Part shown: positions 48,899-58,781 of the stretch, piece after piece
Position numbering within the stretch: position 1 is the stretch's first letter
How the letters are laid out: the number at the start of each line of letters is the position of its first letter
DNA from: Streptomyces olivochromogenes
Lineage (GTDB): Bacteria > Actinomycetota > Actinomycetes > Streptomycetales > Streptomycetaceae
Length of the DNA stretch: 64,000 nt
Direction: 5' to 3'
Assembly (NCBI RefSeq): GCF_021538895.1
Contig: NZ_JADDRL010000041.1
Coordinates: 1 to 64,000 of the forward strand
Notes under the pieces: generated by a model
What the model saw: only the letters and a program-made list of their open reading frames with translations
What the model was told of the DNA's origin: nothing
Database searches by the model: none
Program-made: the position numbers and the translations under genes

Positions 48899-49278
48899 GA
48901 GGGCGACGCCCCGCCCGCGGCCCGCCCCAGCGCCCCGACGGCCGCGACCTTCACGCCCGCCTTGTGGCACACCCAGTGCGGGTCGGGCCCGAGCTCCGGC
49001 TCGACGTCCAGGGCGTGCGGGTCCCCCGAGCCGCACACCGGGCACAGCGGCCAGCGCCCGTACCGCTCCAGCAGCGCGTCCTGCACGTCCTGAGCGATCA
49101 GCCCGGCGACGAAGCCGGCGCCCTCCGGCCACTGCTCGACCCACCAGCGCCGCTGGACGACGGAGTCCTCGACCAGGGAGACCACGTCCGCCTCGGCGAC
49201 ATCACCCGCGACCAGATCGGCCAGCACGAGGGCGCGCGCGGCATGCAACGCCTGTTCCAGGGGACTTATGGGCTCCAT
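48895..49278 (-). CDS. protein of unknown function with a Cys pair
   Basis: Product of 127 residues, helical (LEQALHAARALVLADLVAGDVAEADVVSLVEDSVVQRRWWVEQWPEG) followed by a C-x2-C module (YGRWPLCPVCGSGDPHALDVEPELGPDPHWVCHKAGVKVAAVG), where the two Cys, His and a third Cys could bind zinc. It is coupled to the DUF4031 gene by a 4-nt overlap and divergent from the RpiR regulator with 55 bp between starts, so the palindrome there might also affect it. Confidence 0.75.
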   Translation of the reverse strand: MEPISPLEQALHAARALVLADLVAGDVAEADVVSLVEDSVVQRRWWVEQWPEGAGFVAGLIAQDVQDALLERYGRWPLCPVCGSGDPHALDVEPELGPDPHWVCHKAGVKVAAVGALGRAAGGASPS

Positions 49279-49297
49279 GGTCCCATTGTGCGCGGTC

Positions 49298-49361
49298 TTG
49301 ACCAATGCGCCGATCCGAAAATATCTTTCATATGTGACCCAGGATGTGAAGGAAATTTTCG
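49298..49361 (+). promoter_or_regulatory. leaderless promoter and 46-bp operator of the RpiR regulator
   Basis: TTGACC (49298-49303), 18 nt, TATCTT (49322-49327), then GTG at 49334, the expected +1. The region 49316-49361 is a symmetric dyad: CGAAAAT, 4 nt, TTCA, 16 nt, TGAA, 4 nt, ATTTTCG, with both arm pairs exact. It covers the -10 and the first codons, as expected for an autoregulated MurR/RpiR repressor that responds to N-acetylmuramate 6-phosphate. Confidence 0.7.
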
Positions 49362-50269
49362 GCAGCCCGGGCAACCCCGGCAGCGCACCACCCGCCCCCG
49401 CCGCCCTCGCCGCCAAAGTGCGTACGCTCGGCCCTTCCATGACCCGCTCCATGCAGCGGGTCGCCGAAGCGGTCGCGAGCGACCCGGCCGGCTGCGCCGC
49501 CCTGACCGTCACCGGACTGGCCGAACTCACCGGCACCAGCGAGGCGACGGTCGTCCGCACCGCCCGCCTCCTGGGCTACCCCGGCTACCGCGACCTGCGC
49601 CTCGCCCTGGCCGGACTGGCCGCGCAGCAGCAGTCGGGCCGCGCGCCCGCCATCACCACCGACATCGCGGTGGACGACCCCATCGCGGACGTGGTCGCGA
49701 AGCTCGCCTACGACGAGCAGCAGACCCTCGCCGACACGGCCGCCGGCCTCGACACCGTGCAGCTGGGCGCGGCCGTCACCGCGCTCGCCACGGCCCGGCG
49801 CACCGACGTGTACGGGATAGGGGCGTCCGGGCTGGTCGCCCAGGACCTCACCCAGAAGCTGCTGCGCATAGGGCTGATAGCCCACGCGCACAGCGATCCG
49901 CATCTCGCCGTCACCAACGCCGTGCAGCTGCGGGCGGGGGACGTGGCGATCGCGATCACGCACTCCGGCTCGACGGGGGACGTCATAGAGCCGCTGCGGG
50001 TCGCGTTCGAGCACGGGGCCACCACGGTGGCCGTCACCGGGCGACCGAACTCGCCCGTGACGCAGTACGCCGACCACGTGCTCACCACGTCCACGTCCCG
50101 GGAGAGCGAGCTGCGGCCCGCCGCGATGTCCTCCCGGACCAGTCAGCTGCTCGTCGTGGACTGCCTGTTCGTGGGAGTCGCGCAGCGCACCTACGAGTCG
50201 GCGGCGCCGGCCCTGGCCGCCTCGTACGAGGCGCTGGCCCACCGCCACCGCAGCGCACCGCGCCCCTAG
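49334..50269 (+). CDS. MurR/RpiR-family transcriptional regulator
   Basis: Protein of about 311 residues: N-terminal RpiR helix-turn-helix (MTRSMQRVAEAVASDPAGCAALTVTGLAELTGTSEATVVRTARLLGYPGY) and a C-terminal SIS sugar-phosphate domain (RTDVYGIGASGLVAQDLTQKLLRIG, AGDVAIAITHSGSTGDVIEPLRVAFEHGATTVAVTG). With murQ and a PTS permease downstream, the effector is probably N-acetylmuramic acid 6-phosphate. The GTG start coincides with the predicted transcription start. A second in-frame GTG lies four codons on. Confidence 0.92.
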   Translation: MTQDVKEIFGSPGNPGSAPPAPAALAAKVRTLGPSMTRSMQRVAEAVASDPAGCAALTVTGLAELTGTSEATVVRTARLLGYPGYRDLRLALAGLAAQQQSGRAPAITTDIAVDDPIADVVAKLAYDEQQTLADTAAGLDTVQLGAAVTALATARRTDVYGIGASGLVAQDLTQKLLRIGLIAHAHSDPHLAVTNAVQLRAGDVAIAITHSGSTGDVIEPLRVAFEHGATTVAVTGRPNSPVTQYADHVLTTSTSRESELRPAAMSSRTSQLLVVDCLFVGVAQRTYESAAPALAASYEALAHRHRSAPRP

Positions 50270-50311
50270 GGAACGAACCGCACCGAACTGCACCGAAAAG
50301 AGCCGCCCCCG

Positions 50312-51247
50312 ATGCCTTCGCCATCCGATCCCCGCTCGCTGCGCACCGAGCTGGAGACCCTGACCACCGAAGCCTTCCGTCCCGAACTCGCCGGTATCGA
50401 CCGGCTGCCCACCCTCGACATCGCGCGGCTCATGAACGGCGAGGACTCGGGCGTACCGGCCGCCGTGGCCGAGCGGCTCCCGCAGATCGCCGCCGCCGTG
50501 GACGCCGTCGCCGAGCGCATGGCACGCGGCGGCCGTCTCGTCTACGCCGGCGCGGGCACCGCCGGCCGGCTCGGCGTGCTGGACGCGTCCGAGTGCCCGC
50601 CCACCTTCAACACCGACCCCGCCCAGGTCGTCGGCCTGATCGCGGGCGGCCCGGAGGCGATGGTGACGTCCGTCGAGGGGGCGGAGGACTCCAAGGAGCT
50701 GGCCCGCGCGGACCTGGACGCGCTGAAGCTCGTCCCCGACGACACGGTGGTCGGCGTCTCGGCCTCCGGCCGCACCCCGTACGCCGTCGGGGCGGTCGAG
50801 CACGCCCGTGCCCTGGGCGCGTTGACGGTCGGCCTGGCCTGCAACAGGGACAGCGCGCTCGCGACCGCCGCCGAGCACGGCATCGAGGTCGTCGTCGGCC
50901 CCGAGCTGCTCACCGGTTCGACGCGGCTGAAGGCGGGCACGGCGCAGAAGCTCGTCCTGAACATGCTGTCGACGATCACGATGATCCGCCTGGGCAAGAC
51001 GTACGGGAACCTGATGGTCGACGTGCGCGCCTCGAACGACAAGCTCCGGGCCCGCTCCCGCCGGATCGTCGCCCTGGCCACCGGCGCCACGGACGAGGAG
51101 ATCGAGACGGCCCTCACCGAGGCCGGCGGTGAGGTGAAGAACGCGATCCTGACCATCGTGGCCGGCGTCGACGGCCCGACGGCCACCCGCCTTCTGGAGG
51201 AGTCCGGCGGTCATCTGCGTGCCGCGCTGGCCGTCGCGGGCGGCTGA
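50312..51247 (+). CDS. murQ: N-acetylmuramic acid 6-phosphate etherase
   Basis: SIS-fold lyase of 311 residues that removes the lactyl ether from MurNAc-6-P, giving GlcNAc-6-P and D-lactate in cell-wall recycling. Family features are LPTLDIARLMNGEDSGVPAAVAERL, GGRLVYAGAGTAGRLGVLDASECPPTFNTDPAQVVGLIAGG (substrate loop with catalytic Glu), GVSASGRTPYAVGAVEHAR and TRLKAGTAQKLVLNMLSTITMIRLGKTYGNLMVDVRASNDKLRARS. It lies 42 bp after the regulator and 16 bp before the PTS gene. Confidence 0.96.
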   Translation: MPSPSDPRSLRTELETLTTEAFRPELAGIDRLPTLDIARLMNGEDSGVPAAVAERLPQIAAAVDAVAERMARGGRLVYAGAGTAGRLGVLDASECPPTFNTDPAQVVGLIAGGPEAMVTSVEGAEDSKELARADLDALKLVPDDTVVGVSASGRTPYAVGAVEHARALGALTVGLACNRDSALATAAEHGIEVVVGPELLTGSTRLKAGTAQKLVLNMLSTITMIRLGKTYGNLMVDVRASNDKLRARSRRIVALATGATDEEIETALTEAGGEVKNAILTIVAGVDGPTATRLLEESGGHLRAALAVAGG

Positions 51248-51263
51248 CGCGCACGCTCGGGGG

Positions 51264-52742
51264 GTGCGCAACGATCCCGCCTCCGCCGCAGCCGCCGTCC
51301 TCGCCCAGGTCGGCGGCCCCGCGAACGTCACCTCCGTGGCCCACTGCATGACCCGCCTGAGGCTGGGCATCGCCGATCCGTCGGCGGTGGACGAGCAGGG
51401 GCTGCGGGGGTTGCCCGGGGTGCTCGGGGTGGTGGTGGACGGGGAGTCGTCCCTCCAGGTGGTGCTGGGGCCGGGGGTGGTCGCGGAGGTCACGGCGGCC
51501 GTGTGGGCGCGGGTCGGCGAGCTGCCGGTGCCGGCTGCCGACCGGTCGGGCGAGCGGCCGGCCGACACCGCGGCCCGGCCCGTCGACACCGCCGCCCACT
51601 CGGGCGAGCGACCGACCGACACCGCCGCCCAGGTGAAGGAGCGGCTCCAACGGCGCAACGCCACCCCCTTCAAGACCGCCCTGCGCCGCGTCGCCGCCGT
51701 CTTCGTGCCGCTCATCCCCGCCCTGATCGGCTGCGGCATCCTCGCCGGGGTCAACGGGCTGCTGGTGAACGCCGGCTGGCTGCCGGGGCTGACCCCCGCC
51801 CTGGCCGCCGTCGCCTCCGCGTTCATGGCGCTGATCCCGGTGTTCGTCGGCTACAACACGGCGAAGGAGTTCGGCGGCACGCCGGTGCTGGGCGGGGCGG
51901 TGGCGGCCGTGGTCGTGTACCCGGGCGTGGCGAAGGTGACGGCGTTCGGGGTGCAGCTGACCCCGGGCCAGGGCGGGGTGCTGGGCGCGCTCGCGGCGGC
52001 GCTGCTGGCGACGCGGGTGGAGAAGTGGTGCCGGGGCCGGGTGCCGGGCGCGCTGGACGTGCTGCTCACCCCGACCGTCACCGTCCTGGTCTCCGGCCTG
52101 GTCACGCTGTACGGCCTGATGTACGCGGCCGGCGTGGTCGCCACGGCGATCGGCACGGCCGCGAACTGGCTGCTGGCCACCACCGGAGCCGTCGCCGGAC
52201 TGGTCCTCGGCGGCCTGTTCCTCCCCCTCGTCATGCTGGGCCTGCACCAGGCCCTGATCCCCATCCACACCACCCTCATCGAACAGCAGGGCTACACGGT
52301 CCTGCTCCCGCTGCTGGCCATGGCGGGCGCGGGCCAGGTGGGCGCGGCGCTGGCGGTGTACGTCCGCCTGCGCCACGACGTCTCCCTGCGCACGACGATC
52401 AGGTCCGCGCTCCCGGCCGGCCTGCTGGGCGTGGGCGAGCCGCTGATCTACGGGGTGTCCCTGCCACTGGGCCGCCCGTTCGTGACGGCCTGCGCGGGCG
52501 GCGCGGCCGGCGGAGCCTTCGTCGGCTTCTTCGCGATGCTCGGCGACAAGGTCGGAGCGACGGCCATCGGCCCCTCGGGCTGGGCCCTGTTCCCCCTGCT
52601 GGCGGGAAACCGAAGCCCCGGGACGACGGCGGCCATCTACGGGGGCGGCCTGCTCACCGGTTACGTGGTGGGGTTCGTGGTGACATACCTCTTCGGCTTC
52701 ACCCACCGCCCGACCCCGCCCGACCCGTCGGCCGCCCGTTAG
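51264..52742 (+). CDS. PTS EIIBC permease, probably for N-acetylmuramic acid
   Basis: Protein of 492 residues: an N-terminal EIIB domain with phosphorylatable Cys in TSVAHCMTRLRLGIADPS, a linker of near-repeats (SGERPADTAA, RPVDTAAH, SGERPTDTAA), and a ten-helix EIIC domain (GGTPVLGGAVAAVVVYPGVAKV, LGLHQALIPIHTTLIEQQGY, GVGEPLIYGVSLPLGRPFVTACAGGAAGG). No EIIA is fused or adjacent, so a general glucose-type EIIA must supply phosphate. Operon context with murQ points to MurNAc uptake as MurNAc-6-P (MurP-like); other amino sugars are possible. GTG start with a G-rich but weak ribosome site. Confidence 0.88.
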   Translation: MRNDPASAAAAVLAQVGGPANVTSVAHCMTRLRLGIADPSAVDEQGLRGLPGVLGVVVDGESSLQVVLGPGVVAEVTAAVWARVGELPVPAADRSGERPADTAARPVDTAAHSGERPTDTAAQVKERLQRRNATPFKTALRRVAAVFVPLIPALIGCGILAGVNGLLVNAGWLPGLTPALAAVASAFMALIPVFVGYNTAKEFGGTPVLGGAVAAVVVYPGVAKVTAFGVQLTPGQGGVLGALAAALLATRVEKWCRGRVPGALDVLLTPTVTVLVSGLVTLYGLMYAAGVVATAIGTAANWLLATTGAVAGLVLGGLFLPLVMLGLHQALIPIHTTLIEQQGYTVLLPLLAMAGAGQVGAALAVYVRLRHDVSLRTTIRSALPAGLLGVGEPLIYGVSLPLGRPFVTACAGGAAGGAFVGFFAMLGDKVGATAIGPSGWALFPLLAGNRSPGTTAAIYGGGLLTGYVVGFVVTYLFGFTHRPTPPDPSAAR

Positions 52743-52815
52743 GGTGCCGGCATGACGGGGCGCAGTGCTCATGAGACGCATGGGCAACGTCCGGCGCTGC
52801 CGTGACTGGCGGACC

Positions 52816-52962
52816 GTGACGGGCCAGACCAGTGCCCCCACCGTGGCCGCCCCGGTCCTCGTACGGCTCGGCACGCTCGTGCTCGTCCTGGGGCCCGTGG
52901 CGCTCGGCCTGAGCGACCTCGTCGACCAGGCCTCCTTCGACAGCTGGCTGTACGGCGACTGA
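52816..52962 (+). CDS. small single-helix membrane protein
   Basis: Possible 48-residue product: TGQTSAPTVAAPVLVRLGTLVLVLGPVALGLSDLVDQASFDSWLYGD, with one hydrophobic helix and an acidic C-terminus. Third-position GC is nearly total. In-frame starts upstream (from 52765) would add a basic arm (MRRMGNVRRCRDWR). No family known to me. Confidence 0.45.
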   Translation: MTGQTSAPTVAAPVLVRLGTLVLVLGPVALGLSDLVDQASFDSWLYGD

Positions 52963-52993
52963 GCCACGGGGCGGGAGTGGGAAGCTGGTGGGC

Positions 52994-53566
52994 ATGAACC
53001 ACGCCCAGCTCACCGCCCTCGGCCGGGCGCTCCGGCTGCTCGGGGAGCACGGGGAGGCCCTCACGGCCGACACCCCGGACGCCCGGCTGTACGAGATCAA
53101 GGCCGACCTGCGGCGCGCCCTCGACCTGCTGGACGAGAGCGTCGCGGCCGGCGCGCCCGCGACCCGCTGCCCCGAGCATCCGCACGGCCCCGTCGACGAG
53201 GACGCCCCCGATCTGTGTCTGCTCTGCGAGACCCGGCGCCGGGCCGCCCGGCGCTCGGAGTTCCAGGGCAGCAGGCCGACCGCCACCGAACCGGTCGCCA
53301 CCGGCCCCTCCCGTTACGGCGTCCGGGCCGACCGCCCCCAGCCCCAGCAGCGCTGGCTGCCCGAGGCCTGGAACGGGCGCGAATGGCAGCTGTGCGGAAC
53401 GCCCCGGCGGGACCGGCGCGAGGCCGAGGCGTATCTGGCCGCCCAGCGGCGCGGATCCCGGCCCGCCATGGCCTACCGGCTCGTGCACGAGTTCAGCGAC
53501 TACGAGGTACTGCGGATCTGGGGCACCCCCGTGCAGGTCGACATCGAGCCCATGGGCAACCTCTGA
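52994..53566 (+). CDS. protein of unknown function with a CxxC-like module
   Basis: Product of 190 residues: N-terminal helical repeat (HAQLTALGRALRLLGEHGEAL, YEIKADLRRALDLLDESVAAG), a small Cys/His cluster (TRCPEHPHGPVDEDAPDLCLLCETRRR) that may bind zinc, and a C-terminal domain (PQQRWLPEAWNGREWQLCGTPRRDRREAEAYLAAQ, AYRLVHEFSDYEVLRIWGTPVQVD). No named family recognised. The ATG was chosen two codons after a GTG. Its last 67 bp overlap the convergent carboxylesterase gene. Confidence 0.7.
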   Translation: MNHAQLTALGRALRLLGEHGEALTADTPDARLYEIKADLRRALDLLDESVAAGAPATRCPEHPHGPVDEDAPDLCLLCETRRRAARRSEFQGSRPTATEPVATGPSRYGVRADRPQPQQRWLPEAWNGREWQLCGTPRRDRREAEAYLAAQRRGSRPAMAYRLVHEFSDYEVLRIWGTPVQVDIEPMGNL

Positions 53567-55116
53567 CCGAGCAACGGCAGGGCCGGGAAGTCGTACCCCT
53601 CCCACAGGAGTCTGCGGCGCTCGTGAGGGTAGGCCGTGACCGTCGGGGCCGTGTCGAGTATCCGCACGAGGCGGGCCTCGGTGTCGTACACCGGCCAGCC
53701 CGGGTCTCCCGTTCGGGCGAACGACGTCCAGGAGCGGCGGAAGAGGGCCGACAGCTCCTGCGTCTCGGCCGATACCTCCGCCCCCGCGAAGAGCAGACCG
53801 CCCACGACCGCGTGGTACGTGCCGAAGAGCAGGGCGATGTCCAGGGCATGGCAGGCGCCCAGTACGCCGCCGTTGCCCGGGGCCGGCAGGGTCAATTCGT
53901 AGACGTGGGCGCTGCCGCCGCCCGTCAGCTGGGCCTCGGCGAGATGCAGGGTCGGCATGGCGAACAGCCAGTCCGTCTGGACCCGTTCGAACAGGTCGGA
54001 CGGGGAGGCGTCCGGGAGGGCCGCGCGGTAGGCCCGTTCGCCCGCCTCGCCTCCCGGGGCCAGCAGGCGCAGGGTCTGCGTGAGCCGGTCGTCGGTGATC
54101 CTGCCGAGCATGCCGCCCATGGCCATGAAGAGCCGGAACTCGTCGCGGTTGTGGCCGACCAGGAGGTCCACGTCCCGGGCCGCGCCCGCCGTAAGGGCCT
54201 GCCAGGGGGTGGTGGGCAGGACGTCACCGTCGACGATCGGGGCGAAGGGCGTGACCGTCGGCGCGGCCTGCCCCCAGCTGTCGATGCGGCCGGGCATCTT
54301 GGCGCTCAACGCCTGCCCGGCGGAGATCAGTTGCCGCGGATCGACGGTGGCCAGGTCCGCCGCCGTGGGCTTGAGGCCCGCCTCCGCCGCCAGCGCCGCC
54401 GCCATGTCCCGCGCCAGCTCGTCGGAGAAGAACGTGCCCGGCAGGCTCTGCGCCACCGCCCGCCGGAACAGTCCGCGGGCCCTCGGCATCGCCAGCAGCG
54501 AGGCCACCGAGCCCGCTCCGGCCGATTCGCCGAAGACGGTGACCTGCTCGGGGTCGCCGCCGAACCCCGCGATGTTCTCCCGCACCCACTCCAGGGCGGC
54601 CACCTGGTCGAGCAGGCCGCGGTTGGCCGGAGCGCCGTCCAGGTGGGTGAATCCCTCCACACCCACGCGGTAGTTGAAGGTGACCACGACGACGTCGCCG
54701 TCCCGGGCGATGCGCCGGGCGTCGTAGGACGGCTGGCCCGCGTGGCCCATCTTGTAGGAGCCGCCGTAGATCCACACCATGACCGGGCGGCCGGCGGACC
54801 GGTCCGCCTCGGGCGTCCACACGTTCACAGTCAGCCAGTCGTCGTCCGCGGGATCGCCGGCCGCCGCGACCGCATTGCCCTGGACGCCCAGGTCCTGCGG
54901 AGGCGGCGGCCCGAACGCGTACGCCTCCCGGGTGCCGGACCAGGGCCGGGCCGGGCGCGGGGCCTGGAACCGGGCCTCGCCGACGGGGGGTTCGGCGAAG
55001 GGGATGCCCCGGAACACCGCCAGGGAGTCCTCGTGGCGGCCGCGCACCGCGCCGGTGGCGGTGCGCACCACGGGTCCGGCGGTCTCCGCCCGGTGCTGTG
55101 ACTCGCTCGTCGTCAT
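53500..55116 (-). CDS. type-B carboxylesterase/lipase family protein
   Basis: Alpha/beta hydrolase of 538 residues: N-terminal signature RTATGAVRGRHEDSLAVFRGIPFAEPPVG, oxyanion region VMVWIYGGSYKMGH, nucleophile elbow VTVFGESAGAGSVASLLAMP (Ser near residue 210), acid residue in GHNRDEFRLFM, and catalytic His in GACHALDIALLFGT. Such enzymes hydrolyse esters or carbamates. No signal peptide is present, so it is cytoplasmic. The last 15-20 residues (MGSMSTCTGVPQIRSTS) are antisense to the neighbour gene and look accidental. Confidence 0.9.
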   Translation of the reverse strand: MTTSESQHRAETAGPVVRTATGAVRGRHEDSLAVFRGIPFAEPPVGEARFQAPRPARPWSGTREAYAFGPPPPQDLGVQGNAVAAAGDPADDDWLTVNVWTPEADRSAGRPVMVWIYGGSYKMGHAGQPSYDARRIARDGDVVVVTFNYRVGVEGFTHLDGAPANRGLLDQVAALEWVRENIAGFGGDPEQVTVFGESAGAGSVASLLAMPRARGLFRRAVAQSLPGTFFSDELARDMAAALAAEAGLKPTAADLATVDPRQLISAGQALSAKMPGRIDSWGQAAPTVTPFAPIVDGDVLPTTPWQALTAGAARDVDLLVGHNRDEFRLFMAMGGMLGRITDDRLTQTLRLLAPGGEAGERAYRAALPDASPSDLFERVQTDWLFAMPTLHLAEAQLTGGGSAHVYELTLPAPGNGGVLGACHALDIALLFGTYHAVVGGLLFAGAEVSAETQELSALFRRSWTSFARTGDPGWPVYDTEARLVRILDTAPTVTAYPHERRRLLWEGYDFPALPLLGQRLPMGSMSTCTGVPQIRSTS

Positions 55117-55186
55117 GCTCGCTCCTCACTGGTCGTCAGGAGAACGGACGGGAACGATCACGAGTGCCCGGCGGTCCGACGCCGGT

Positions 55187-56314
55187 TCAGCTGAGGGTCT
55201 GCAGCGCGGCCGCGTCGTACGGCTTCAGCTCGTCGAAGCGGTCGGTGAGCACCTTCGCCGCCCACTCGGGGTCCTGGAGCAGCGCGCGGCCGACGGCGAC
55301 CATGTCGAACTCCTCGGCCTCCAGCCGGTCCAGCAGGTTGTCGATGCCCTTGACCGCGGAGCCCTCGCCCTGGAAGGCACCCAGGAACTCACTGTCGAGG
55401 CCGACCGAGCCGACGGAGATGACCGGCTTCCCGGTGAGCTTCTTCGTCCAGCCGGCGAGGTTCAGGTCGGCGCCGTCGAACTCGGGCAGCCAGTAGCGGC
55501 GGGTGGAGGCGTGGAAGGCGTCGACGCCGGCGGCGGCCAGCGGCGCGAGGATCGCCTCCAGCTCCTCGGGGGTCTCGGCGAGGCGGGCCGCGTAGTCCTG
55601 CTGCTTCCACTGCGAGTAGCGGAAGAGGACCGGGAAGTCCGGGGACACCCGCTCGCGGACCGCCGCGACGATCTCCGCCGCGAACTTGGTGCGGGCCACC
55701 GGGTCGCCGCCGTAGGCGTCGGTACGGCGGTTGGTGCCCGCCCACAGGAACTGGTCGAGGAGGTAGCCGTGGGCGCCGTGCAGCTCGACGCCGTCGAAGC
55801 CGATGCGCTCGGCGTCGGCCGCGGCCTGGGCGAACGCGGCGACGACGTCGTCCAGGTCCTGCTGGGTCATGGCCTTGCCGGTGGTCTCGGCACCCTCGGT
55901 GACCAGGCCGGACGGGCCGACGGCGGGGGCGTCCGCGAACGGCGGCTGGCCCTGCTTGCGGACCATGCCGATGTGCCACAGCTGGGGCACGATCGTGCCG
56001 CCCGCCGCGTGCACGGCGTCGGCGACCTTCGCCCAGCCGGCCAGCTGCTCCTCGCCGTGGAACCGGGGCACCCGGTCGCTCTGCCCGGCCGAGTCGTGCC
56101 CGACGTACGTCCCCTCGGTGACGATGAGCCCGACACCGGCGGCGGCGCGGCGCGCGTAGTACGACAGCACGTCCTCGCCGGGGATGCCGCCCGGGGAGAA
56201 CATCCGCGTCATCGGGGCCATCGCGATCCGGTTGGGCACCGTGAGCCCGTTGATCGAGAGGGGCCGCGAGAGGATCCGGGCCGCGCGGGAGGCGGGGGGC
56301 GTCGTGAGGGTCAC
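55187..56314 (-). CDS. old-yellow-enzyme-type ene-reductase
   Basis: FMN-dependent TIM-barrel reductase of 375 residues. Family features are LTVPNRIAMAPMTRMFSPGGIPGEDVLSYYARRAAAGVGLIVTEG, VPQLWHIGMVRKQ (flavin/substrate contacts), FDGVELHGAHGYLLDQFLWAGTNRRTDAYGG, VISVGSVG and MVAVGRALLQDPEWAAKV. It reduces activated C=C bonds with NAD(P)H, often in stress or detoxification. The GTG start has AGGAG 8 nt upstream. Overlapping inverted repeats near 56351-56374 suggest control by a ligand- or redox-sensing repressor. The esterase gene follows on the same strand 70 bp later. Confidence 0.92.
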   Translation of the reverse strand: MTLTTPPASRAARILSRPLSINGLTVPNRIAMAPMTRMFSPGGIPGEDVLSYYARRAAAGVGLIVTEGTYVGHDSAGQSDRVPRFHGEEQLAGWAKVADAVHAAGGTIVPQLWHIGMVRKQGQPPFADAPAVGPSGLVTEGAETTGKAMTQQDLDDVVAAFAQAAADAERIGFDGVELHGAHGYLLDQFLWAGTNRRTDAYGGDPVARTKFAAEIVAAVRERVSPDFPVLFRYSQWKQQDYAARLAETPEELEAILAPLAAAGVDAFHASTRRYWLPEFDGADLNLAGWTKKLTGKPVISVGSVGLDSEFLGAFQGEGSAVKGIDNLLDRLEAEEFDMVAVGRALLQDPEWAAKVLTDRFDELKPYDAAALQTLS

Positions 56315-56350
56315 GTGGGGGCTCCTGAGGGGGACTCGGCTGACCGATGG

Positions 56351-56374
56351 GTATGTGCATACGCATTGTTGCAC
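56351..56374 (-). promoter_or_regulatory. overlapping dyads upstream of the ene-reductase
   Basis: GTATGTGCATAC (56351-56362) and GTGCA-N10-TGCAC (56355-56374) overlap, and a TTGTT/AACAA pair lies just beyond. They are 37-60 bp upstream of the start codon, a usual operator position for MarR/HxlR/TetR-type repressors. No regulator gene is adjacent. Confidence 0.4.
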
Positions 56375-56498
56375 CTACTCAAACAATCACCGGTCCGGGT
56401 CTCCCCATTCCGCTCCTGGGTGCTTCCGGCCTGTGAAACCAGTCACAGGGTGCCGGGACACCCGGACACCGGAACGCCGCGGGCCGCCGGAAAACGCC

Positions 56499-56540
56499 CG
56501 AGGGCGGCACCCCCTGTTCTCACAGGAGGTGCCGCCCTCG
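56499..56540 (-). terminator. groEL terminator
   Basis: Perfect 13-bp outer stem (CGAGGGCGGCACC at 56499-56511 with 56528-56540) plus an inner CCTG/CAGG pair, 30 bp after the groEL stop. Confidence 0.9.
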
Positions 56541-56569
56541 GTCAGGACGGTCGATCAACCAGAGGTCGA

Positions 56570-58192
<1,623 letters not shown>

Positions 58193-58318
58193 GTGAAGTG
58201 GTCCCTCCAGGACTGGGGGTGATTCTTCGGACCGCGCCCGCGCCCGCGACGGACGGCTCGCAAGCCCCGTGGTTCCTTGCCCCACTTGGCCTGCGGGCCT
58301 CACCGACCCGGTCCTTCG

Positions 58319-58345
58319 TTGTCACTCTCACCTTCAGAGTGCTAA
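58319..58345 (-). promoter_or_regulatory. CIRCE element, proximal copy
   Basis: Minus strand TTAGCACTC-N9-GAGTGACAA, a HrcA operator with 16 of 18 consensus positions. It is separated by exactly 9 bp from a second copy farther upstream. Confidence 0.75.
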
Positions 58346-58354
58346 CGCCAATGA

Positions 58355-58381
58355 TTAGCACTCGGGCATGCCGAGTGCAAG
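58355..58381 (-). promoter_or_regulatory. CIRCE element, distal copy
   Basis: Minus strand CTTGCACTC-N9-GAGTGCTAA; the GCACTC/GAGTGC core is exact and one arm matches consensus fully. Together with the proximal copy the four arms are spaced 9-9-9, so the middle two arms also form an outward inverted repeat. Confidence 0.85.
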
Positions 58382-58415
58382 CGCCTCCGGGGGATCAGCC
58401 TGGGGCGAACAGGAC

Positions 58416-58451
58416 GAAGGGCCCGCACCCCCCGAGGGGTGCGGGCCCTTC
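58416..58451 (-). terminator. cspA terminator
   Basis: Perfect 16-bp stem (GAAGGGCCCGCACCCC at 58416-58431 with 58436-58451), 4-nt loop, 14 bp after the cspA stop. Confidence 0.92.
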
Positions 58452-58464
58452 GCGCTAAGAACGT

Positions 58465-58668
58465 TCAGGCGGTGACGCGAACCATGTCGGCCTGCGGGCC
58501 CTTCTGGCCCTGCGAGATCTCGAACTCGACCCGCTGGCCCTCTTCCAGGGTGCGGTAGCCGTCCATCTGAATCGCGCTGTAGTGGACGAAGACGTCCGCA
58601 CCACCGTCGACCGCGATGAAGCCGTACCCCTTCTCCGCGTTGAACCACTTGACGGTGCCCTGAGCCAT
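58465..58668 (-). CDS. cold-shock protein CspA family
   Basis: Standard 67-residue cold-shock protein: MAQGTVKWFNAEKGYGFIAVDGGADVFVHYSAIQ with RNP1 KGYGFIA and RNP2 DVFVHYS, ending MVRVTA. It is a single-stranded RNA/DNA-binding chaperone. The ATG has AGGGGAG 6 nt upstream. A relatively AT-rich stretch and a candidate promoter more than 100 nt upstream suggest a long 5' leader, as in other cold-shock genes. Confidence 0.96.
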   Translation of the reverse strand: MAQGTVKWFNAEKGYGFIAVDGGADVFVHYSAIQMDGYRTLEEGQRVEFEISQGQKGPQADMVRVTA

Positions 58669-58781
58669 GCCTAACTCCCCTATTACTGGCCCTTGCACAG
58701 ATCCACACCTCGCGGATCCGGGTCAGACCTCACCCCCCGGTTGGCTTGGGGGCGTGCGCCGGAACGCGTCGACCGCGGCTG

